Positions 15,301 through 24,762 of a stretch of DNA of 64,000 bases are shown piece by piece (position 1 is the first letter of the stretch; each line of letters begins with the position of its first letter). The notes beneath the pieces were generated by a model that was not told the DNA's origin, made no database searches, and was given only the letters and a program-made list of their open reading frames with translations. The stretch comes from Isoetes taiwanensis (lineage: Eukaryota > Streptophyta > Lycopodiopsida > Isoetales > Isoetaceae): contig JAJEKV010000040.1 in NCBI GenBank assembly GCA_021234155.1, positions 8,648,418-8,712,417 on the forward strand, in the 5' to 3' direction. Made by a program: the position numbers and the translations under genes.

Positions 15301-18300
15301 ATAAAATTACTTGTTACTAATTATCTTTGCACTAATTTGCTTTCTTTTTTTTGGCCCCTAAGGGAACCAAAATTGTTTGTATATATCCACTAATATTTAA
15401 AATCAAATTCCCTTTAAGCCTCCCCCCATGCCCCCCCACCCCCAAGACCACGAGAGACGACGTAAGGTGACAATACATGTATGAAATCAACACCACTATA
15501 TAGATATTTGAGACAGAGTATATTTTCATCAATTTTGCTATGCAATATACCCCAACTTGTGGGAGCATACCGCGCATATGTGGATTACTAGCTACAATCT
15601 ACACGTAGACACAACTCATGAATATGCTTATTCAACAATTTGTTTGTTAATTGTTTCGATCAAAGCGCGCAATGTCCTTGGGAAAATTGATTTGATTGCA
15701 AAAGCGTGCCATTCTTGTATGGTGAGTCATAATTGAATAAAAAGGGGAGGCGCGCCCCACCCTCGGGGGCGATGGGGAGTGTTGGGGGACTCATTGAAAC
15801 AAAATCACTTATCTGTTACTTGTATTGGTCAAACCTTTCTCCTTGGTTTCTCTTTCTTTTACGGTCATCTAAAGGGAATAAAGTCTTTATAACATGTCTA
15901 GAACAAAAAATTTAACAATGGAGGAGGAGGAAGAGCAACGTATGATGTTTAGTAGAGTATGAAAAGATCAAATGGTGCATTTACATTAATTGCACTTTTC
16001 AAAAAAAAAATTGGACCAAAAGCTGAAAACTGTTGAGAGCCTCAAAAGATGATTTTACATTTGGAATCTTGAATTCAAAATATCCTCCCCCTACTGTATG
16101 TGCTTTGAATCACTCACATTGAGATCTACCATAGGTATTGTTCAATCCTATGCAATTGTTCTATTATTTGCAAGTATATCAAAAGAGCATAGAAATCCCC
16201 TTTTCTAATCAGATAGGCGAACACCAATCACTAGAAAGATGCATACACAAAGCTTGGGAGTATGTCTTCAAACTCCTATGTGATATTGTAAGAAGTGTAG
16301 GTGGTTCAATTTGTCGTTAGGGCACAAACTCGTATACATTTTAAATTGTGTTGCATTATAAAGTTTGGCTTGGAAAAAAAATCTTAGTAATATAAACAAC
16401 TATAGGATGCTTATTTCACTTACAACTTTTGTAAGCCCTTAAGACGGTTGAGCTCTAGAGGAATCTCGCCTTCAAATTTATTATCCGCTATCCAACTGCA
16501 GAGAACATGAGCAATCTTTACATGATTCTCATGAAAGAAATAGCTTGTTCCTAATGAAAATAAATTTTAGAAACAACAATCACACAATCCAAATATTGTG
16601 CTAATTTTTTTTTTCCTTTTTTTTTTTTGAAGGATATTAGTCTCTGTTCATTATCACATCTGTCACATGTAGGCTAACCAAACAACTCCAGGATGCAATA
16701 CCTTATCTTAGGAGCTGCCCATGTGATTGGTGTTGATTCATGTCTTGACGACTAGAACAAGAAGATTTGCAGAAGAAGTGTATTTTGCGGGATTGATTTT
16801 CGTTTACAAGTTCTTCTTGGGTTTCTTTTGTCCATTTTTTCAAAAATGCTATATATGATGGGTGATTGTTGTGAAATTCCTTTTTTTTCTTCTAGAACTA
16901 CTACGTATGCCATAGACAAGAATGCTAAATCGTAGTCTATATTCTGTTCTGAATACGAATATGGCATCACAGCCGGAAAATTTTCTTTTAACTATATTTG
17001 TTGCGAATAGACCTAATTTAATGTTTCTGTTTTTGCTCTTATCTTGCCTTATATTTAGTCTTAAGATATAATATCAAGCTTCATAGGGCATACCGGTGTA
17101 TCGGCCTAGGGTTGACTTTTTCCCATAATTTTAATTATAATGAGCTCATTTTCCCATTAGGTTATAGCTAGTTGCTACATTTAATTGATAATTGGGTTAA
17201 TGTGAACCCGACAAAGCCATTGCAGTTTTTTGCTATATGTAATACGAGGTTATTGGCTCATATGCACTATATAAGGTCCTAACATCTAGATAACAAAGTT
17301 AATAAGCAAATTGCTTTCTCCTAACTTGACCTTAATACCTTCACCCATTGGTCCCTCCCCTTCCGTATCAAGACATCTTCGTATTTCTTGTACCGTTTAC
17401 TTTGCCTTTGGATTTGAGTTTGCTAGTGCGTGGCCTTTTATTTTCTATCTCTAATATAGGTCTTTTCAAATGATCAACTTACAATTTTTCTTTCTTTTGT
17501 CTTTACTTAACTGGTTACCTTGCATCTCTCTCTGCCTCTTTTTCAGCATTCTTGTCTATGGCATACGTAGTAGTTCTGGAAATGGCGTTTTCCTTCGTTT
17601 CAACGATTAGAAGGAAAACGAAGTTCTAGAACTACGGAGTTAGTTAGCATTTCAGTTAACTTTGTCGTTTCCTTCCCATTCCATATTTAGTTCTTTCTAG
17701 TCCCTTTCTTCCTCATCAGCTTTCGTGCATCCTCCTTTCCTTTCCTGGTATTGGACCCCACTCCCCCACCCCTTTTGCCCATTAGTGAACTTTAGTTGTG
17801 TAACTAACATTTTCTTAGAGACCTTGTGCCTGGTGGAGGCTTTCATATCTGGTTGAGGCCCTTGTGCTTAGTTGGAGGACTTTGTATCTGGTTGAGGCCC
17901 TCGTGCCTGGATGGGGGCCCTCGTGCCTGGTTGAGCCCTAGTGGCTTTTGGTTCATTTTTTTTGTGTGCAGGTGAGCAGTAATGAGCGTACTTTTGGCAT
18001 TTTGGACAAAGATATTAGTTTTGGGGGCACAAAATGAAGATTGTTTATTCAAATATGAGTCCATAAAGTGCTACTTCTTGCTAAATGTATTTTTACCCAA
18101 CAAGGCTTGTTCGCGTGAGGGTATAAAGTCTATTGTATTTTGACCCTAGCATAGATTAGTGATATCATTATTGTAAGGGTTTTTCCTCGAAAACCCGAAA
18201 GGGCGAGGTTTTTTAATCCCGGCCATAATGGTCTACTATCTGGGTCCCAATATGTATTTGTGATATCTTTTGTTTTGTATTTGGAAAAGTAGTATGTTTA

Positions 18301-19930
18301 ATTCCTTATTTTAGGTCTACGCCGATATTGGCTTGTATTTGTATTTGTGTTAAAGCATTTTAGCTAAGTCGTTTTCTTTAAAGGGCACTAAACTACAAGA
18401 GCATAAATTGTCAAGAAATTGGTTTCCAATTCTCTCCATTTAGTAATTCGGCGGATCTCTAGATTTGATGAATATTTCATGATTAAAAAAGACCAACAAA
18501 GCATTGGCTCCCATTCCCGGGGTTGAAAACATGTTATAATTGATTAAGCTTCGGGAAATAGACTTTTGCATCATGGTCTTGTTAAGACGTTGTAAATTTT
18601 TCCTTTTAACTCTTGGAATGTTCAACTTATAATCTTGCTAAGGAGAACAGATTTCAGTGGGCTGAGACATCTATACAGATGTCGTAGGTACCCCAAAGAA
18701 TTTACAGGCAAGGCAAAATCATATGTATCTATATGCAGCACGTATGATTTTTAGTTCAGGGATCTTACAGCTCTCGAAGCGTTGTTACGTTGCCAAGCTC
18801 CTTTGGCAATGCCCCACTAAGCTGGTTTGTGCCCAAACCCCTGACCAAAATAGAAGAGCAATTAGCAAACCTTATCAACGTCTAGGTTAAGGATAAAACG
18901 CACAAGGTTAACAAACTAGACATATTGCCAATTTCTGGAGGTAAGGATCCAGAGAGCCTGTTCTTGGTGAACGAGCTGTTTCAGAATAGAATTTAAAAGG
19001 TCAGAATTTGTTGAACTAAAAAAAATTCTTTATGACGTTTTGCTCACAGGTACTGCACCAAGCTGAGCATACCAATTTCCTTTGGGATTGGGCCAGTAAT
19101 CCTGGTCTTATCTAGTCTCCTGGAAAAAGAAAATTTTACATGCAATCCACAGTAAGAGCATACATTTGCAATCCACAGTAAGAACATGCATATAACACTA
19201 GCATGGCTAATATCACATAAGCCTTGATATCTCATTTGGTAATAACCTTTCAACTCTAAGCATCCCTCTTTTGGAAATACTTACAGATTTTGAAGGTATG
19301 TAAAACTGCCAATCTCTTTTGATATTTGACCAGAAACATTCTTGCGCACCACATCTCTGCGTTCAGACCATGATGCCCGTGCTCAGGACTTGCTAGGATG
19401 GGAACAAAATAATCCTAGTCTAGGAGGTTATTTGAATCATATTCTCAGATAATACCCACATGTTAGTGGCATCAAAAAATCTGTTCCTTTTTGGCCATTG
19501 AGAAAACCTATTTTCCGACAAGAAAAATGTGTTACAGGGTAACTTACATCCTGATGACATGACAAATTGTGTTGTTTTCATATTTGCAATCGCAATTTAT
19601 ACCACTGGCCTCTTCAACCTCTTTATTATCAACAACAGCATCATGCCATCCATCCGTCGGATCACCTCCCATCGCATGAATGCATGGATCAACATTAAAA
19701 TTCCACAGAGCTTCACCATCTCCCATTAAAGTATCATGAAAAATTTTAAGCGATGTAACTATGAAAAGCAAAAGAAAGCTTGATCAGCAAGATAGTTTTT
19801 GCAACAGCGTCAAATATGCTTACACCTAAAAAAAATTTGTACCTTCAGATGGATCTGTCTTCTGATAAGCACAAATTGATAAAATAAATTTAAATAGGCA
19901 CAGAAGAACCGCAAGGCTAAACTTACTCAT
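396..19930 (-). CDS. LRR-malectin receptor-like kinase gene A (LRR-VIII-2 type), 5' 17 exons
   Basis: Plasma-membrane receptor kinase; this part is the extracellular region. Exons read on minus, each bounded by AG/GT with matching phase: 19930-19843, 19759-19547, 19356-19285, 19119-19048, 18975-18904, 18840-18769, 16495-16424, 12339-12268, 12168-12097, 3309-3235, 3172-3101, 3018-2947, 1968-1897, 1823-1758, 1559-1492, 1408-1041, 591-396. They give about 598 residues without a stop. Exon 1 is a signal peptide ([15 protein letters not shown]...). Exon 2 holds the N-terminal cap, with WNFNVDPC and NNTICHV. Exons 3-13 are one 24-25-residue LRR each (e.g. [20 protein letters not shown]), split at the same Leu codon. 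Exon 15 is a Cys-containing linker. Exons 16-17 form the malectin domain ([42 protein letters not shown]). The last donor is at 395, so transmembrane and kinase exons lie off the window. Family assignment is from this domain order; ligand unknown. Confidence 0.92.
2213..2360 (-). repeat. R1 dispersed repeat, copy 2
   Basis: Most complete copy, on minus: TTATTACTGC, AAGGTTTTTCCCTCGAAAAC, hairpin, GTTTTTTAATCCTG, spacer, GGTCCCATAGGCCAATTGGT, then a short TTCTA tail. It sits in an intron of receptor gene A. Confidence 0.75.
3345..3620 (+). repeat. Foldback repeat F, copy 1
   Basis: Begins with a hairpin (GTAGTTGTGGTGTGTTATGA against CCACAACACACTACAATT). It continues into a block with ACAGTTCCTGTGTGCTTAGC and TTCTCTTCAAAT. 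The same order recurs at 33,180-33,560. Antisense in the long intron of receptor gene A. Confidence 0.6.
3990..4545 (+). mobile_element. LINE 3' end (zf-RVT tail), copy D
   Basis: Residues such as [20 protein letters not shown] parallel the C-terminal part of the LINE zinc-binding segment at 22.1 kb (SLTSQEILLALYPPVW). The frame stops near 4,342. The element ends with AATAAAG and CGTTCTTCAAAAAA, the same terminus as the LINE at 40.1 kb. It is 5'-truncated and inserted in an intron of receptor gene A. Confidence 0.6.
4433..4492 (+). repeat. R1 3' block, copy 3, inside a LINE 3' region
   Basis: AGTCCCATAGACCAATTGGT, then ACATTAAA and an AATTC pentamer tail. It lies between the LINE stop codon and the LINE terminus at about 4,545. 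It is either an insertion or a tail shared by the two element types. Confidence 0.65.
5813..5877 (+). repeat. R1 3' block, copy 4
   Basis: GGTCCCATAGCCTATTGGTC followed by GTTAAACAATC and imperfect TATTC pentamers. Only the 3' half is present. Confidence 0.65.
6300..7262 (+). repeat. Three-unit diverged tandem array with tRNA-like boxes
   Basis: Units of roughly 390, 220 and 350 bp begin near 6,320, 6,690 and 6,910. All contain GATAGACAATGGTC, TCTCAAGCAC, GGGGTGTTGGTTAGAGGAC (resembling an A box) and GAGGTTCGACTCTCT (resembling a B box). The first and third also share TGCGAATAAGC. A 181-residue open frame on minus (6260-6805) runs through the array and looks incidental. Possibly tandem SINE-derived copies. 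Confidence 0.6.
7643..8001. mobile_element. MITE-like element A, ~57 bp terminal inverted repeats
   Basis: Left arm 7643-7700 and right arm 7945-8001 are near-perfect inverted copies (AAATTCCCCCTAAAACCC...ATTTGGGTGCATATT). The 245 bp interior is non-coding. Size and arms fit a non-autonomous DNA transposon. No clear target-site duplication seen. Related sequence at 15.4 kb and 21.48 kb. Confidence 0.7.
8216..8957 (-). pseudogene. LINE reverse transcriptase fragment
   Basis: Three overlapping reading frames on minus together give an RT N-terminal half: [20 protein letters not shown], then [20 protein letters not shown], then motif A ([13 protein letters not shown]). The order matches LINE reverse transcriptases. 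At least two frame breaks (about 8,700 and 8,480) and the missing FADD motif show it is dead. It lies in the long intron of receptor gene A. Confidence 0.8.
15005..15130 (+). mobile_element. LINE 3' terminus, copy C
   Basis: GGAGTGATCATCTAAAAATG, TTGATGCTTCAGGGACATTC, ACTTCTGGAAGTACTTTGTA and the ending ACACGTTTTTCAAAAAAC match the reverse complement of 40,146-40,270. A 5'-truncated LINE copy of about 125 bp, typical of target-primed reverse transcription. Confidence 0.75.
15390..15660 (+). mobile_element. Diverged copy of MITE-like element A
   Basis: Shares with 7,643-8,001, in the same order, the arm CTAATATTT...AAATTCCCTTT, the interior ACAATACATGTATGAAATCA and the right-hand GAATATGCTTATTCAACA. 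The right arm has decayed. Confidence 0.5.
16496..18768 (-). other. 2.3 kb intron of receptor gene A with inverted and tandem repeats
   Basis: A ~38 bp inverted pair at 16,889-16,926 and 17,545-17,582 (ACTACTACGTATGCCATAGA). A hairpin at 17,570-17,635 (arms of ~26 bp around GTTCTGG/TTCTAGAAC). An imperfect ~30 bp tandem repeat at 17,820-17,940 (CTGGTTGAGGCCCT). R1 copy 5 at 18.16 kb. No gene recognised. Confidence 0.7.
18158..18252 (+). repeat. R1 5' block, copy 5
   Basis: TCATTATTGTAAGGGTTTTT, CTCGAAAACCCGAAAGGGCG and TTTTTTAATCCC, followed by a fragment TGGGTCCC. The 3' half and tail are missing. Intron of receptor gene A. Confidence 0.65.
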
Positions 19931-19970
19931 GATTCAACGCTGGAATAATGGAATGGAAAACATAGCTGCA

Positions 19971-19977
19971 TTTTATA
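19971..19977 (-). promoter_or_regulatory. TATA box of receptor gene A
   Basis: TATAAAA on the minus strand, 41 nt upstream of the first codon of receptor gene A at 19930. The spacing implies a very short 5' leader. Position and match to consensus are seen; use as a promoter is inferred. Confidence 0.5.
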
Positions 19978-21477
19978 GAAAGGGATTTTCAAGGCTTGCT
20001 TTTGTTTGTATACTCGAGTCCAACAAATCAAATCAATAGTTTTCTGTGGCCACATTTCGTTCACACTGCTGCCTGAAATCGACATCTAATTAATGACACA
20101 ACCTACCTCATCAAAGAGGTGAACCGCTCCTCCATAAAGGCCTCCAAACATCGAGCATCCAGCCAAGCACTTTGGATGAATATTAGATATAGGTCAAGAC
20201 CCACAAAAATAAATATACTTGACTGGTGATCCCACATAGATAATAACTTATACTTGATTGACTAGTGGTCACGACCCACATAGATAATAACTTACTTGAC
20301 TAGATGAGCTTAGGTAGCCTACTACCCTAGGGGGATTTTACGATATGGTATGAAATTCCCCACATTCAGATGACAAATGAGCACATTCGAGGTAGAAATT
20401 CTACCACATTGGAGTTCGTCACGAACACCAATTCCCCACATTTACCTCGTCGAGAAGCTCAAACTACCAAGACAAGGAGGTGAATGCCTACCTCATCAAA
20501 GAGCTCAACCTACCTCATTAAGGAGTTGAACCTCTTCATAAAGGCCTCCAAACGCCCAGCCAAGCCGAAATGTTCTTATGTCAGTGTCAACATGGGGTGA
20601 AAAGCGCACCAGGTCTTTGCTTGACAGTGTCAACATGGGATGAAAATTCAGTAGGCCAAGATCCACAATCTACTATATGTCCTTATCTTCTGTGATGGTG
20701 GAAAGACCCACAAAGACAAGGATTTACTTGACTAGGCTTTACACTAGTCAACCTTATCCTACCACCAAAATAGAGAATTTCAGATACTGGATGAAATCCC
20801 CCACATCTAGAGGACAACTGAGCACATTTGAGCCATAACTTCTACCATGCTGGAGGTATCATGAATACCATTCCCCACATCTAGAAGACGATAGGCACAT
20901 TACACCCAAAAGTTCAGGCATATACGAATGGCATTGCAAAAGCACCACATGGGATGAACCAAGACAGACCTATAGAACCATGAAAAAGAATTAGTAGTAT
21001 AAACTAGGTGTACTAGCGTATAAAAATATATTAACAAATACCAGTAGAACCTATAAAATCTGTTGGATCTTGCCAAAATAATTTATGTCAGATTCAATTG
21101 GATGCTTGTCTTTAGCACTACTACGACTCGTGGATTGAAATATGTAGAAATGCCTAATCTTGTATCACTTACTTTGCATCTAAGTCTTGCACTCGTAAAT
21201 GCCTACATATTTGAAACGAGGTGCACCTTGGACTACCACAGTCCTCGCATTTGTAAATCCTATGACCCAGATCGTATGTTGGGGCCCCTGGGCACCTCTC
21301 GTTTCGCTTATAGTCATTTATGATTGGAGGCGCCTATAATTTTGAAATATGAAATATGATTTTGAAATTTGAAATATGAAATATCTTGAATCTATGTTTT
21401 TTTTTATAACAACTTATTCGATTGTTTTAGGGATATAATGGTCTATGGTTTTATGAATTATTATTTTTATATCCATA
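19978..21477. repeat. Intergenic segment with ~0.4-0.45 kb diverged duplication
   Basis: Upstream of receptor gene A. CATAAAGGCCTCCAAAC recurs at about 20,133 and 20,541, and AAATTCCCCACAT-type blocks at about 20,350 and 20,802. A ~45 bp pair (CACATAGATAATAACTTA) lies at 20,232 and 20,277. No gene recognised. Confidence 0.6.
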
Positions 21478-21567
21478 TCAAATCCCCCTAGAACCCCCTT
21501 TTATTTTGCTACATATTGGCCACATTGGTCTCTGTGGACGATAAAATTCTATTCTATTCTATTCTTA
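21478..21567 (+). repeat. MITE-like arm plus R1 3' block, copy 6
   Basis: Starts with CAAATCCCCCTAGAACCCCC, which resembles the arm of the 7.6 kb MITE. It runs into CACATTGGTCTCTGTGGACG, ATAAA and TATTC pentamers. The join of the two repeat types is direct. Confidence 0.55.
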
Positions 21568-21825
21568 TAACTTGTGGCATATCCTTCAACTCCAAAAGCA
21601 AAATGAAGCAATAACTAATCTACTTGCTCCTTATTCTGAACCATAGGCTGGACTTCCATTTTAAGCCACTCTAGAAAGTTCATAACTTGCTTCCATGGCT
21701 GCTTGCACCAGACAAGATACTATGTTGTGATTGTTTGTATATTCTTTAACAAATCAAAAGTTAACTTCGTACATTAAAGCACATTAATCTAAATTATAAA
21801 ACTGAAATATTTACAATCTCCATGT

Positions 21826-22600
21826 TTTTTTGACAAGAACAAAGACACAATACACAATGCACAGACAGGAATAAAACCCTAGTGGATAGGCTGACCCAAC
21901 TAGGCAAAAACACCCGTCTATGCATAAGAAGAACACCGTAAATACGTCTGCCAAATTATCTCTTTTTTATCATCAGCTAGAGATGAGCAACGATAAGCTT
22001 TAGTGATCTTCTGCTGAGCACAACGGAGAAGCTGCTGATCAGAGATGTGTACACCTTGGAAAATACACAAACGTCGCCTCTGCCAGATAGACCACAAAAT
22101 TCAACCAGAAGCAAGATGAAATGCCCGCTTACGCAAGTTAGGCCAAACAGGGGGATAAAGTGCAAGTAGGATCTCCTGGCTAGTAAGAGACACACTGAAA
22201 AGAGTGAACAGCCACTCCCAAGCAAGCCGTAGATGATCGCACAAGAAGAAGCAGCGTTCAATAGTTTCAACACGTTGGCCACAGAGAGGGCAACGATCTG
22301 AGACTCTAGGGTTCATCTTGTGAACCAAGACATTCACTCGAACACATCTATGGTGAATTTGCCATCGCAACGCTGACACTTTAGGGTGGAGCAATTTATC
22401 CCATGTCCACATCCAAACACTTTTCCACTGTGGTTGATGATGGTTGAATTTGCTAAAATGCACAAATGTGCTTGTTGTTTGCAATGATACATCCAACTTT
22501 GTCAAAATTCCTTTACCCTCCAAAACCTCAAATGTGTTACGCTCCAAGACACCATCATATTCACCTAAAAGTTCAATATTTCTATCCTCTTTCATGGTGG
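21826..22600 (-). pseudogene. LINE 3' end with zf-RVT domain, copy A
   Basis: Minus-strand frame with the reverse-transcriptase zinc-binding signature of plant LINEs: WTWDKLLHPKVSALRWQIHH, then CPLCGQRVETIERCFFLC, then LFTLFSVSLTSQEILLALYP. It shifts frame near 22,110 and continues as WSIWQRRRLCIFQG. It ends at a TTCTTGTCAAAAAAAC terminus near 21,828. The reverse transcriptase and endonuclease parts are absent. Confidence 0.8.
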
Positions 22601-23329
22601 TTAAAGTCAACGCTTCATTAATTATATATCCTTCAGAAATGGATCCCTTTGGATATGCCATGTTGCAAATATATTTCTTGAGATGTTACAAGAGTTTCTC
22701 AATGGGAACATCCATCGTGCAGTCACATGACAACAAATAGCTAGCTCTTCTACTACATGTATGATGAGATGCATCGTGATCGTGAAACAAGATGGTGGAA
22801 ACTCTTAAAGAAAGCATAGTATATTCCCAGCTTCCCTTTTGAAGTTACTCATCTCACTTAAATGAATTTCTTTTGGAGTTATTTGCTTAAACAAAGCATT
22901 GAGTCTTAATATGACATTCTTTCTCCTTCTCCTAGACAACCACGTATAGCCAAAGGAAGGAACTGCTGAAGAATAATATGATAATTATATGATTTCATAG
23001 ATTTGAGCTTTCCATTTGCAACACATTTTTTGAACTTAGAGGGCAATCCTATCAGAGGTTTCACACTTTGTATAACAACAAAGAAAGTTCTTTTTTATTC
23101 AACATATGTCAATGCTTCAGATGGAAGTTTGTGCTTCTTACATTCATGCGCCCTACAGATGCATTCTATTGTAAATTAGGAGTTGACATACTTATACGTG
23201 CTAGTTGCAGGAAAGTCAATGGATGCACACAACAAAAGAGCATATGCTGAATGGCCAACAGAATAATAAAAAATATTAGACGAAAAATCAAACAATTGGT
23301 TCAAGAAGCAAAATGTGACCAAAAAAAGG

Positions 23330-24145
23330 ATTAGGATCCCTAAAAGGACCTATATTTCGGAATGCAATGAGAAGAAAAGATGGTTACAACAATATTTGTA
23401 TGGACTGTGCTATATGTCACGATGAGGATAACTACCCTAGTACACTTTTAGCAAGCAAATATTCATGCATGTATATGATGAAAAGTTTTGCTAAGGTGGA
23501 CATTGATGAAAAATTAGGGCTACTCTATCTAATGGCAACATATAAGGTCCACAAAAAGTTGAGGTGGCTAACTAATGCATCTTTTCGAATATGGCTAATT
23601 GTATTACCTAAATTATTCAAATAATTGTTCCGGTCTTTAAAGAGATGTGCTGGACATTAGACTCAAAGATTAAAAGATTTATGGGAGTAAGTACTAGATC
23701 ATTCAGGTGGATTGATTCTACTATAGATCTAGTGATTAATTTGCCTCAAATAATTAGATATACATGGGTGGTGGATGTAGCAAAATGCTACAAGTCTATA
23801 CCATTATTTTGTGATGATGGGATAACCACCATTTGTGAATCACTCTTTCATAAAGCATTTCAGATGAAATACCCTCAAAAGTTACGTGTTCAGTATGGGG
23901 CATCAAAATGTAAATGCTCATGGAGAAAGAATATTCCAAACTCAAAATTTTTTCTTTGAGATCACTATTAAAGAACTCATTGCCATGAATAATTTTTTTC
24001 TTGTTAATTGTTGTGTACAACTGGGAGACAGAGTATGGAAGCAAATTAGAGGAATCCCTATGGGTTTTTCTAGCTCCCCATTATGGTGCAACTTGTATCT
24101 TATGTTTTACGAGTACAATATTATAAAGAGACTAGAAAATTGCCC
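23330..24145 (+). pseudogene. Non-LTR reverse transcriptase fragment, possibly Penelope-like
   Basis: Broken plus-strand frames carry, in order, LLYLMATYKVHKKLRW, then motif A (YTWVVDVAKCYKSIPL), a helical segment, and motif B (IRGIPMGFSSSPLWCNLYLM, then FYEYN). The KVHK block and GIPMG...NLYL...YE pattern resemble Penelope-like or related single-ORF reverse transcriptases more than the LINE at 8.2 kb. Motif C (YxDD) is absent: the frame ends after motif B at a hairpin. Several frame changes (23,624; 23,890) show decay. Class assignment is tentative. Confidence 0.6.
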
Positions 24146-24166
24146 ACCTTCGGTGGGCAGTCCATG
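24146..24166 (+). repeat. Perfect hairpin at the end of the reverse transcriptase fragment
   Basis: GCCCACCTTCGGTGGGC: a 7 bp GC stem closed by TTC. It lies exactly where the reverse transcriptase reading frame loses similarity, so it may mark a junction. Confidence 0.6.
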
Positions 24167-24534
24167 TGGCTACATGGCAATAATTTTACATTGTTATATA
24201 TGTTTCACCATTTGAGGTTCTCCATTGTTATAAGAAGCTGCCATGCCAACTTTGTGGTCCTTGAAATTTGTTTTCCCACAATAAATTAAGCATTTTATCA
24301 TGCCTATAAGGTGATTATCTAACACTATCTAACACTATGCAAAGTATGACTGTTAATAATGAACCATTGTTGCACTTCCTATATCAGCAGATGCAATTCC
24401 CGTCTTGTAATTTGTGATACAATGCAATGTGGAATGTTTCAAGTAGGACGATGCAATTTCTTCAATATGTCAATCTACCCCATTTTGTATCTATACTCAC
24501 AAAGTAAGAAAAATATCTTCAAAACTTGGTTTCT

Positions 24535-24762
24535 CACCTTTCTCGTAGTGGTAATACACTAGGTCTAGCAACTACAGGTCTCGAGTTCGAGACCGCCCAG
24601 AATCGCACTCTGAACTGTTGGGTGTCAAAACCCACAGACGCAATGTAAAGTGGTTGGGGGCAGGGCCCAACAAAGCAATGTAGTGTAGTGTGTGGTGACA
24701 TGTCCAGTTGGATGCTATCTAGTGGCGTGACGTTAAAATACTATCTATCTATCTATCTATAG
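24535..24762 (+). mobile_element. tRNA-derived SINE with (CTAT)n tail
   Basis: A-box-like TCGTAGTGG at 24,542-24,550 and a clear B box (GAGTTCGAGACC) at about 24,583, at tRNA-like spacing. A ~150 bp non-tRNA body follows, ending in CTATCTATCTATCTAT at about 24,740. This is the layout of a tRNA-derived SINE. No second copy is seen in the window. Confidence 0.75.

Larger units (their letters stand above)
12340..16423 (-). other. 4.1 kb intron of receptor gene A, mostly unrecognised
   Basis: Intron between LRR exons. Apart from a LINE 3' fragment (15,005) and a MITE-like copy (15,390), I recognise nothing. A 130-residue open frame on minus (14309-14701) matches no family I know and may be chance. 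Confidence 0.8.
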
